Both the position numbers and the translations under genes were made by a program. Shown one piece after another: positions 16,055-22,834 of a DNA stretch of 31,045 nucleotides (positions are counted from its first letter, which is position 1; each line of letters begins with the position of its first letter). Source of the DNA: JAAZLA01 sp964560975 (lineage in GTDB: Bacteria > Spirochaetota > Spirochaetia > Treponematales > Treponemataceae). Below the pieces are notes generated by a model that had not been told where the DNA came from, did not search any database, and worked only from the letters and a program-made list of their open reading frames with translations. The stretch is taken from positions 1-31,045 of the forward strand of contig CAZLNE010000009.1 in assembly GCA_964560975.1 (NCBI GenBank), in the 5' to 3' direction.

Positions 16055-16678
16055 ATGTGCCATTATACAGTAGAAAAAACATCAGGTATTCAAATTCGCC
16101 GTTATGCTAACGATATAGCAAAAGAACTATTTAGAAAGTCAATTCATCTATGTACAGTATTTGTACCGCTTATGCTTCAAAAATCGTATTATCCTGTGAT
16201 TATATCCTTATTCTGTGTTGTAGTTCTTTATATAATTACCGAGACTTTAAGGCTTAATGGACACACGGTACCGCTTGTTTCAGCAGTAACTCAGGCTGCG
16301 GCAAGAAAACGCGATGAAAATAAGTTTGTGCTTGGTCCTGTAACGCTAGCGGTGGGAGTTTTAATAACGGCACTTCTTTTTGAACCTATTCCATCATCCA
16401 TTGGTATTTGTGCCTTAGCTTTAGGAGATGGTCTTGCAAGCCTTGCAGGAAAGATTTGCGGAAAAGTTGCAATACCTTTTACAAACGGTAAAACCGCGGC
16501 CGGAAGTGTAACTTGTTTTGCTGCAATATTTGTTTCTACCTTTGTCATTACAAGGGATTCTGAGCTTTCGCTTGTTATAGCTTGTGCTGGAATGCTTATT
16601 GAAATACTGCCTTTGAACGACTTTGATAACCTGTTAATACCCATTGCGCTTGCCTGTTTAGCTCAGTTTTTACACTGA
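16055..16678 (+). CDS. integral membrane CTP-transferase/polyprenol-kinase-like protein (SEC59/DGK1/VTE5 type)
   Basis: A 207-aa protein with about six hydrophobic segments. The family hallmarks are KELFRKSIHLCTVFVPLM near residues 25-42, ALGDGLASLAGKICGK near 122-137 and NGKTAAGS near 144-151. This matches the dolichol kinase, DGK1 and phytol kinase group, which transfers phosphate from CTP to a lipid alcohol, related to phosphatidate cytidylyltransferase folds. The real substrate here is unknown. It follows flcA by 73 bases and may be co-transcribed. The ATG at 16055 has no Shine-Dalgarno site next to it, and an upstream in-frame stop at 16046 rules out a much longer start; AAGGAG lies 44 bases away across a hairpin. 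Confidence 0.75.
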   Translation: MCHYTVEKTSGIQIRRYANDIAKELFRKSIHLCTVFVPLMLQKSYYPVIISLFCVVVLYIITETLRLNGHTVPLVSAVTQAAARKRDENKFVLGPVTLAVGVLITALLFEPIPSSIGICALALGDGLASLAGKICGKVAIPFTNGKTAAGSVTCFAAIFVSTFVITRDSELSLVIACAGMLIEILPLNDFDNLLIPIALACLAQFLH

Positions 16679-16684
16679 TCGGTT

Positions 16685-16703
16685 TGACCTTAAAACAAGG
16701 TTA
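16685..16703. terminator. weak bidirectional hairpin between convergent genes
   Basis: A 7-bp stem (TGACCTT with AAGGTTA, one G-U pair) and a 5-base loop, in the 22-base gap between the convergent genes ending at 16678 and 16701. No strong U-tract follows on either side. Confidence 0.3.
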
Positions 16704-17528
16704 CTTCCATAAATAGTACTTATGAAGTGTATGTAAAAATAAAAATGAGCCGGAATACAGCAGAATAGAACCGGGAATCAGGAAAAAAAGAGAATCTGAA
16801 ACCGCTAATATTCTATAGCCGGTAAAAAATACGAGAAATAGTATTGCAATGCGTACACTGGATACCATATTTCTTTCTTTACCTCTAATAATAAAGGCAA
16901 AAAAACTAACCAGGAAGAGAATTACATAAATTATATTAAAAATATACGTATATCCTATTGAAAGTAAAAATGCAGAATTTAGGGTTGCAGGATTTACAGG
17001 AATGAATAGGGCAAAGAGGACGGCCGTTGCTGCCGCTATAGCAAGGTTTCGGTCTGCTTCTTGAACACTGTCTTCATCTGAAAAAAAGGATGCAAACCAT
17101 AGACAAAGCGCACAAATAATTTGTCCTGCAATCGCTGCCCTTGCTGTAAAAACCAAAAAAGAAGAATAGCCAATCCATAAATTAAACAAGGGTATACTTA
17201 TGCGTACGGTTTGTAAAAAGCATCCTGCTAAAAAACCTGCATAATAAATAACCTCCGGCGATTGGGTTTTTTCAAAGGTTCGAAGAAGAAAAAAACCAGA
17301 AGAAGGAACAAATAACAGAACGAAAATGAGTGAAAGTATACTGACATAATAATTATACTCAAAAAGTATTGAATTAATTGAAAAATCAATAACTCTTGGT
17401 AAAGTATTTAGTTTCGGCAGCGCACCTGAAAAAAAGAGGATACTAAATGCAACAAGTACAGCTGCCGCAACGAGGGAGGTTCCCATAACAAATATTCGTA
17501 AAAATCTATTGCGTAATCTCAGTGTCAT
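16701..17528 (-). CDS. multi-pass membrane protein of unknown function
   Basis: A 275-aa protein made largely of hydrophobic segments; I count about seven or eight membrane helices, with short loops and a conserved-looking FEKTQSPEVIYYAGFLAGC stretch. There is no signal peptide or enzyme motif. The size and layout recall 7TM sensor-type membrane domains without an output domain, but I cannot assign a family. The N-terminus (MTLRLRNRFLRIF) is basic, suggesting it lies inside. The ATG falls exactly at the predicted first transcribed base. It converges with the kinase-like gene and diverges from the DUF2259 gene. Confidence 0.6.
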   Translation of the reverse strand: MTLRLRNRFLRIFVMGTSLVAAAVLVAFSILFFSGALPKLNTLPRVIDFSINSILFEYNYYVSILSLIFVLLFVPSSGFFLLRTFEKTQSPEVIYYAGFLAGCFLQTVRISIPLFNLWIGYSSFLVFTARAAIAGQIICALCLWFASFFSDEDSVQEADRNLAIAAATAVLFALFIPVNPATLNSAFLLSIGYTYIFNIIYVILFLVSFFAFIIRGKERNMVSSVRIAILFLVFFTGYRILAVSDSLFFLIPGSILLYSGSFLFLHTLHKYYLWK

Positions 17529-17534
17529 GGTAAT

Positions 17535-17563
17535 AGAATATCCTTAAGTGAAATTTATGTAAA
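17535..17563 (-). promoter_or_regulatory. promoter of the 275-aa membrane protein, predicted leaderless
   Basis: TTTACA (17558-17563), 17-base spacer, TATTCT (17535-17540). Six bases lie between the -10 box and the ATG, so the predicted start is 17528, the A of the ATG. There is no Shine-Dalgarno sequence. Confidence 0.65.
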
Positions 17564-17653
17564 GTGAAAAACCTAAAAAACCGATATAAGTATAGTAGTC
17601 ATATATTGAATAGATTATGTATATCATTTTGATACATTGATTGAGGGGTTTTT

Positions 17654-18361
17654 ATGAAGAAGCTGTTGTTGTTATTGATGCTGCTATTTACTGCCATAGT
17701 CTATGTTTTTGCCGGTGATGTTGCCGAGTACAAAGATCTTGGTTTTTCCAGCGATGGTTCAAAATTTGTGTTTGCTCAGTATGGAGTTGCAGATAAAAGC
17801 TTTCAAGCTTGGGCAGAAATATACACTGTTGATGTTATAACGAATACGTATGTAAGTTCTGCTGTTTTTTTAACAAAACCCTCGAATGCAACCAGCGGAA
17901 AATCCGGTACTCTTGTGTTTAACGAGCTTTATGAAAAAAACAAGGCAGTACTTCAAAAATACACTGCCAAAAATGTATCAATAGATAAGGTTTTATATAT
18001 TCGGGGTAATGAAACTAAAAAAAGCGAAGAACTAATTACGTTTAAAGATTATGAGAAGGTTACTTCCACCGATGATATTACCTACTCAATGCAGCGGGTT
18101 ATGTATAAAGAAGGAGCAGGTGCAAATACTAAATCATCCTTTTACATAGTTCTTGAAAAAAAAGATGCTCAACAAAAGGTCTTAAAACGGCAGGTTATAG
18201 GTACCCCGGATTACAAGCGTAATGGAGTCATTGACTATACAATTGAAAAGGTATGGACTGATGAGAAAGGGAAAAATATTGTTATTCTTGTAGAAAAGAA
18301 GATTACTGATGCAAATGGAACTTCTATACGGTATATGATAGAAGCAGCACCTCTGCAGTAA
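17654..18361 (+). CDS. DUF2259 predicted secreted protein
   Basis: A 235-aa protein with a strong signal peptide (KKLLLLLMLLFTAIVYVFA, cleavage near residue 20). The mature start, AEYKDLGFSSDGSKFVFAQYG, followed by a TWAEIY-like strand (QAWAEIYTVDV), is the pattern of the DUF2259 family of exported proteins, common in spirochaetes. The function is unknown. The phrase 'SSDGSKFVF' resembles a beta-propeller blade start. It has a good GAGGGG ribosome site 5 bases before the ATG, unlike many neighbours, and ends in a strong intrinsic terminator, so it is probably a single-gene unit. Confidence 0.8.
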   Translation: MKKLLLLLMLLFTAIVYVFAGDVAEYKDLGFSSDGSKFVFAQYGVADKSFQAWAEIYTVDVITNTYVSSAVFLTKPSNATSGKSGTLVFNELYEKNKAVLQKYTAKNVSIDKVLYIRGNETKKSEELITFKDYEKVTSTDDITYSMQRVMYKEGAGANTKSSFYIVLEKKDAQQKVLKRQVIGTPDYKRNGVIDYTIEKVWTDEKGKNIVILVEKKITDANGTSIRYMIEAAPLQ

Positions 18362-18381
18362 GATTCAGATTATACGTTATG

Positions 18382-18409
18382 AGAGCACTTTCAAGAGTGC
18401 TCTTTTTTT
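18382..18409 (+). terminator. intrinsic terminator of the DUF2259 gene
   Basis: An 8-bp perfect stem (AGAGCACT with AGTGCTCT), a 6-base loop and a run of seven T ending at 18409, 21 bases after the stop. It overlaps the stop codon of the opposing gene by two bases. Confidence 0.9.
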
Positions 18410-18803
18410 ATTGAATCTCCCTGAACAACTGAAACACTGTTTTCCCGTCTTCTTCGAGCTTTCTCATGTACACTTTGTTATCAACAAATGAGAGCTCCTG
18501 CCACAACGACTCGAGGTACAGCTCTTCTGCGGCCTTCTTAACTGTTTCATCTGAAGTAAAGATTTCCTGGATAAACAGATATTTTCCTTTTTTTAGCACG
18601 GTGTTTGTTTGATCAGTGCAAACATATCCGCAAAAAAAATCATCTTTCAAATAATCATCTAAAGATGGATTTGTATCAGACTTTCTTACGGTATTTGTGT
18701 AAATCGTCAAAGATTCGTTTGTATTTGTGCTGTCAAGTGAATAAAATAAATCTTTGTACAGGGTTAAAATCTTAATTGCATATGCCATGCCGTATAATAG
18801 CAT
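18408..18803 (-). CDS. hypothetical protein, 131 aa or slightly shorter
   Basis: A small soluble protein with no recognised domain. It is rich in charged residues and Tyr, and its C-terminus (LWQELSFVDNKVYMRKLEEDGKTVFQLF) looks like a strand-helix fold. The first ATG is at 18803, but a second in-frame ATG at 18788 (MAYAIKILTLYKDLFYSL) is preceded by TATTAT at 18794-18799, spaced as for a leaderless start; I slightly prefer 18788. It converges with the DUF2259 gene and overlaps its terminator. The function is unknown. Confidence 0.55.
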   Translation of the reverse strand: MLLYGMAYAIKILTLYKDLFYSLDSTNTNESLTIYTNTVRKSDTNPSLDDYLKDDFFCGYVCTDQTNTVLKKGKYLFIQEIFTSDETVKKAAEELYLESLWQELSFVDNKVYMRKLEEDGKTVFQLFREIQ

Positions 18804-18874
18804 AATTTATTAAAAAAATACTATAAAATCGTTAAAAACGGGGCCTCATTGTCTATAAATAGGCAGGAGGTTTT

Positions 18875-19894
18875 ATGAAAAATCTGATATATGTTATTAC
18901 TGCCGCAATATTGGTTATGACGGTTATGGTAATTCTTTTTTTCCCAGCTTGTACTCTAAGTCCTACAGGTATAACTATGTTAGACGGGGATTATTCTCCG
19001 CCTATGTATCTTGAATCTCTGTATTCATCCCCGGAATCGATGGAGGTTTTATTTACAGAAAAAATCGTGCAGTTTGAGGCTGAACTTTTAAATACAGCTG
19101 ATAATACTTCATCTATTTGTATGACAGATCCTCTTTCATGTGTTTTAAAGGGAGAAGGTGTTTTTTCGATTCCAGTAACATTCAGTGAAAAAACAAAGGC
19201 TGGCTGCCCCTATACCTTATTTGCAATTGCCAAAGATGAGGCGGGCAACTCCCTTAGTTTTTCAATATCATTTTCCGGTTTTAATGATAGAGTTCCTCAG
19301 ATTATTCTAAATGAGGTTCGAACAGAATATACAAAACCGAAGGCAGAGTTTGTAGAGATGATCGTACTGGAAGATGGAAATATTGGCGGTGTTGTTGTGT
19401 ACAATGCACATGATGGCGAAAAATCACAGTATACATTTCCGGCAGTAGAAGTTAAAAAAGACGAGTGTATTGTGCTGCATTACCGGCTTCTGGAGGAAGC
19501 CTGCAAGGATGAATATGGAGCACTTGATGAATCAGGCGGAACTGAATCCACACCAGGTGCCCGTGATTTTTGGATACCAGAGGCAAGAGCAAGAATCGGA
19601 TTAAATGATGTACTCTTAATAAAAACTTCCTATAACGGGAATGTTTTGGATGCTTTACTGATGAGCGAAAGCGGTAAGGAAACCTGGAAAACTGAAGAAA
19701 TTGAGAAGGCCGCAAAAAAAGCCTATGAAAGCGGCGTATGGAGTGCAGGCTGGCAACCTAAAGATGCAGTGTGTTCTGATTATGTAACAACTACACGAAC
19801 TTTGAGCCGGCAAAAGGACGGCAGCTGGATAACAACAGCTTCAAGTGGAGCCACACCCGGTAAAGAAAACTCAACAACACCCTATGGTAAGTAG
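18875..19894 (+). CDS. probable lipoprotein with lamin-tail-like (LTD) domain
   Basis: A 339-aa protein. The N-terminal hydrophobic stretch ends in LFFPAC with Cys26, acceptable for the loose spirochaete lipobox, so it is probably lipid-anchored. Residues about 40-135 look like an Ig-like beta domain (KDEAGNSLSFSISFSG). Residues about 143-250 resemble a lamin-tail domain: IILNEVRTEY, then EFVEMIVLEDGNIGGVVVYN. Such domains occur in surface and extracellular proteins and may hold nucleic acid or other partners; the role here is unknown. It has a strong AGGAGG site 4 bases before the ATG, the best ribosome site in the window. The C-terminus is Ser/Thr/Gly-rich. Confidence 0.65.
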   Translation: MKNLIYVITAAILVMTVMVILFFPACTLSPTGITMLDGDYSPPMYLESLYSSPESMEVLFTEKIVQFEAELLNTADNTSSICMTDPLSCVLKGEGVFSIPVTFSEKTKAGCPYTLFAIAKDEAGNSLSFSISFSGFNDRVPQIILNEVRTEYTKPKAEFVEMIVLEDGNIGGVVVYNAHDGEKSQYTFPAVEVKKDECIVLHYRLLEEACKDEYGALDESGGTESTPGARDFWIPEARARIGLNDVLLIKTSYNGNVLDALLMSESGKETWKTEEIEKAAKKAYESGVWSAGWQPKDAVCSDYVTTTRTLSRQKDGSWITTASSGATPGKENSTTPYGK

Positions 19895-19932
19895 AGGATA
19901 AGGCTCTACTATCTTAAAAGTAATAATTCTGC

Positions 19933-19938
19933 TATAGT
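19933..19938 (+). promoter_or_regulatory. extended -10 box of the second U32 gene, predicted leaderless
   Basis: TGC followed by TATAGT (19933-19938) is an extended -10 box without a recognisable -35. The predicted start is 19945, one base before the ATG at 19946. There is no Shine-Dalgarno sequence. Confidence 0.5.
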
Positions 19939-19945
19939 ATAAAAT

Positions 19946-22255
19946 ATGGCAGAATTATTGGCCCCGGCAGGAAATGTCGAAGCGCTCGATGCAGCGATCG
20001 GTGAGGGCGCCGATGCAGTGTATATGGGACTTAAAAGTTTTAATGCCCGCTTACGTTCCTCAAATTTCGCGTGGAATCAGTTTGAAGCGGCAGTTGAGTC
20101 AGTACACAGACAAAAAAAGAAAATATTTGTAACGGTAAATACCGTTGTTGAGGAATGGGAACTAGAACGCTTATACCGCTTTTTGGCATATTTAAATAAG
20201 ATTGGACCAGATGGAATTATTGTACAAGATATGGGTATTATCCGTATGGTTCAGGAATTTTTCCCCGATTTACGAATGCACGCGTCTACTCAGCTTAATG
20301 CAGCAAGTGCGAACGCTGTAAACCTTCTTGGAAAGGCAGGTTTAAGAAGAATTGTACTTGCCCGCGAATTAGGTTTGGATGAAGTAACTGCTATAAGGCA
20401 AAAAACCAATGCCGAGCTTGAAGTTTTTGTGCACGGTGCACTTTGTGTCAGTGAATCCGGACTCTGTCTCTTTTCAAGTTATCTTGGCGGTAAATCAGCA
20501 AATCGCGGTATGTGCACACAGGCATGCCGCCGTTTTTATTCAGCTGAAACATCAGCAGGCCTCGAGCAGGGCTACTATTTTTCACCGCATGATCTTCAGC
20601 TCATAGATACTATTCCAGATTTAATTAAGGCCGGTGTTGATTCGTTTAAAATAGAAGGACGAATGAAGAGTGCCGAATACGTAGGAAGCGTAACTGCAGC
20701 GTACCGGTATGTTATTGATAATTGGGAATCTGACAGAAAGGGAAGCATTGCAACAGCAAAACGTATGCTTTCTACCGACTTTGCCCGAACAAAGACAAAG
20801 TACTGGTATGAATCTACTAAGGCAGAAAATATACTGGATCCAAAGCAGGCAGGCGGAACCGGTATTTACTTGGGAAAAATTGAGAGGAAGAAAACCTTTG
20901 AGGTTCGTACAAATCTCAAAGAGAATGAGTTGGAACTTGATGTTTCGGAAGAAGAAGTTGAAAACACTGTAAAAAGTTCTGAAATTGAAACAGAGAAAAC
21001 AGCTTTTGCAATATTACGGGGCGGTTCATATGACCCTGATATTGGCGACTCAATCAGACTGCATAAAAAAGATGACTCAAATCGTGAAAGTCATAAGGTT
21101 AAGCAAGTTAAACTTATTGATAACGAAAGATGGATAGATATTCCAGAAGGTTTTTCGACTGGAGATTCTGTCTATCTTATTCAGACCAAATCAATGTCAA
21201 AGCGGTATCCTCATGTATTGCCGCATGACTTATCACGGTATAGATCTCAACCGGGTGCTCAGCAGCTGCCCATTATGGATTTGACTGGAATTTCGAAAGA
21301 CTCATTAAAATCCTTTCCGGACGGCATGTATGTGCAGGTTTCTACATTCAAAGATTTGTATAATGTTATTCAGGAACAAACAGTACGCTACATACTTGAA
21401 CTAAATACTGTATCGCAGCAGTCATTAGTAGAAAAAAAAGAAATTCTACCCGTATCAAAAAAACAACTTTATATATCGTTAGATCCATTTTGTCCTCAAG
21501 AGGTGGAAGACCAGCTTGTTCAAACTGTGCCCTATCTTATCTCTGAAGGTTATACTAATTGGGTAGTAAATAATCCGGCACACTTGGCTCTTTTTAGGGA
21601 GTCAGGCTGTTTTCTAATAGCAGGTCCTTACTTATACACATTTAATCGTTGGGCTGTGTCATTTTTAGAAAATCAAAAACTTGATGCCTTTATATCTCCC
21701 TATGAAAACTCAAGGCAGAATTTAGAATCGACCTTTGATCCGGCTCACAGAAAACGCGTTCTGGTACCTATATTTGCCTATCCAGCTCTGTTTAGAATGA
21801 GGTTTAAACTTCCGGAAGCATATAACTTTACCTTTTTTCAAGATAAAGAAGGCGGAGTTTTCAAAGCTTTATCAACACAGGATGGTTCTTTTGTACTGCC
21901 GGAAAAACCGTTTTCAATACTCGACAAATGGAAATTTTTACAGTCATCGGGATTTACTCATTTTCTTATAGATCTTTCAAAAACTCAGATAACAAAGTCC
22001 ATGTTTAAACAGATTTTAAAATCTTTTTTCAAGTCTGAAGCGCTGGAAGATATAAGCAGATTTAACTGGAAAGACGGGTTTTATTCTCCAGAGAAGATGG
22101 AAAACTTTAAAAATGCCGCTGAGCGTGCTAAGGAAGAACAAAATACTGTGCCCGTGCGCGGAAGACGAATTCCTCAAGCTTCAAAGACAGCGGGTAAACG
22201 CAACTTTGCCCGAACCCGTCCTGTCGATGGAAAAAGGCCGCGCCCCAAAAAGTAG
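19946..22255 (+). CDS. rlhA: U32 family protein, RlhA-like (23S rRNA hydroxylation)
   Basis: A 769-aa protein. The start MAELLAPAGNVEALDAAI is the standard U32 N-terminus. The signature region is at residues about 158-194 (EVFVHGALCVSESGLC), with Cys167, Cys174, Cys190 and Cys194. It is longer than the paralogue at 1966-3345 and has the extra C-terminal regions seen in E. coli RlhA (YdcP), needed for 5-hydroxycytidine at 23S C2501. The last 30 residues are a basic tail rich in Arg, Lys and Pro, which fits rRNA binding. I infer rRNA hydroxylation rather than peptidase activity; the specific site is not proven. It ends 42 bases before a strong bidirectional terminator. Confidence 0.75.
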   Translation: MAELLAPAGNVEALDAAIGEGADAVYMGLKSFNARLRSSNFAWNQFEAAVESVHRQKKKIFVTVNTVVEEWELERLYRFLAYLNKIGPDGIIVQDMGIIRMVQEFFPDLRMHASTQLNAASANAVNLLGKAGLRRIVLARELGLDEVTAIRQKTNAELEVFVHGALCVSESGLCLFSSYLGGKSANRGMCTQACRRFYSAETSAGLEQGYYFSPHDLQLIDTIPDLIKAGVDSFKIEGRMKSAEYVGSVTAAYRYVIDNWESDRKGSIATAKRMLSTDFARTKTKYWYESTKAENILDPKQAGGTGIYLGKIERKKTFEVRTNLKENELELDVSEEEVENTVKSSEIETEKTAFAILRGGSYDPDIGDSIRLHKKDDSNRESHKVKQVKLIDNERWIDIPEGFSTGDSVYLIQTKSMSKRYPHVLPHDLSRYRSQPGAQQLPIMDLTGISKDSLKSFPDGMYVQVSTFKDLYNVIQEQTVRYILELNTVSQQSLVEKKEILPVSKKQLYISLDPFCPQEVEDQLVQTVPYLISEGYTNWVVNNPAHLALFRESGCFLIAGPYLYTFNRWAVSFLENQKLDAFISPYENSRQNLESTFDPAHRKRVLVPIFAYPALFRMRFKLPEAYNFTFFQDKEGGVFKALSTQDGSFVLPEKPFSILDKWKFLQSSGFTHFLIDLSKTQITKSMFKQILKSFFKSEALEDISRFNWKDGFYSPEKMENFKNAAERAKEEQNTVPVRGRRIPQASKTAGKRNFARTRPVDGKRPRPKK

Positions 22256-22296
22256 GACGCTGAGCCTGTTTTAAAGAGCAATCATACAAGACAATC

Positions 22297-22328
22297 AAAA
22301 CCATAGAAAAAATTTTTTCTATGGTTTT
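22297..22328. terminator. bidirectional terminator (32-bp perfect palindrome)
   Basis: Two perfectly complementary 16-base arms, AAAACCATAGAAAAAA and its complement, between the convergent rlhA-like gene and ssb. On the + strand the stem runs into ATTTTTAG; on the - strand the AAAA arm becomes a UUUU tail. It is suited to stop transcription from both sides. Confidence 0.8.
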
Positions 22329-22332
22329 ATTT

Positions 22333-22746
22333 TTAGAATGCTGGTATGGGCTCCTTTTCTTCAATGTGGTGCAAATCGTGCAAGGATTCTGCATCGTCAG
22401 TATCCTGATTTTTATTAAACAGAGGTTTAAATTCAACATGCTCTGCCACGATAGAAATCTTTGAATAGCCTTTTCCATCACTACCTGTCCATCTGTTTTG
22501 TTTAAGTCTGCCAATTACTCTCACCCCGCGCCCTTTTCCTCCATTTGATGTACACGTTTGAGCCAAATTCCCCCAGGTTTCAATATCAAAGTATGATACT
22601 TCTTTTTCTAAACCTCCCTCGGAATTCTTAAATGAGCGGTTTGCAGCAATACTAAAAGTACAAAGTGCCGTACCTCTGGCTGTCTCCTTTGTTAGAGGAT
22701 CTCTAACAATGTTTCCTTCAATAACGATTGAATTAATTGAATTCAT
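22333..22746 (-). CDS. ssb: single-stranded DNA-binding protein
   Basis: A 137-aa SSB. Residues 1-105 are the OB fold, starting MNSINSIVIEGNIVRDPLTKE and containing FSIAANRSF, SYFDIETWGNLAQ and KGRGVRVIGRLKQNRW. An acidic linker leads to the tip EEKEPIPAF, a variant of the DDDIPF partner-docking tail. It binds single-stranded DNA in replication and repair. It is not in the usual rpsF-ssb-rpsR setting but downstream of an unknown 636-aa gene, so it may be a second copy or a moved gene. AGGAG lies 10 bases upstream of the ATG, inside an inverted repeat. Confidence 0.93.
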   Translation of the reverse strand: MNSINSIVIEGNIVRDPLTKETARGTALCTFSIAANRSFKNSEGGLEKEVSYFDIETWGNLAQTCTSNGGKGRGVRVIGRLKQNRWTGSDGKGYSKISIVAEHVEFKPLFNKNQDTDDAESLHDLHHIEEKEPIPAF

Positions 22747-22747
22747 G

Positions 22748-22800
22748 TGTCTATAACTCCTACAGTTTTAATGTTTGCGGCCGCATCTATGTTATAGACA
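22748..22800. promoter_or_regulatory. inverted repeat around the ssb translation start region
   Basis: TGTCTATAAC (22748-22757) and GTTATAGACA (22791-22800) are perfect 10-bp complements, 33 bases apart and starting 1 base upstream of the ssb ATG. The AGGAG ribosome site (22757-22761) sits at the foot of the loop. A candidate -10 box TATAAC overlaps the distal arm. It could act as a DNA operator, or as an RNA hairpin if transcription starts further upstream. Confidence 0.55.
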
Positions 22801-22834
22801 TTAGTGTGAGGTTTTTAACGAATTTCTTAAAAAA

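Noticed and set aside
22333..22746. Phage origin for the ssb region
   Set aside because: An ssb outside its usual operon can mark a prophage, but no integrase, phage structural gene or attachment repeat is nearby and the base composition does not shift.
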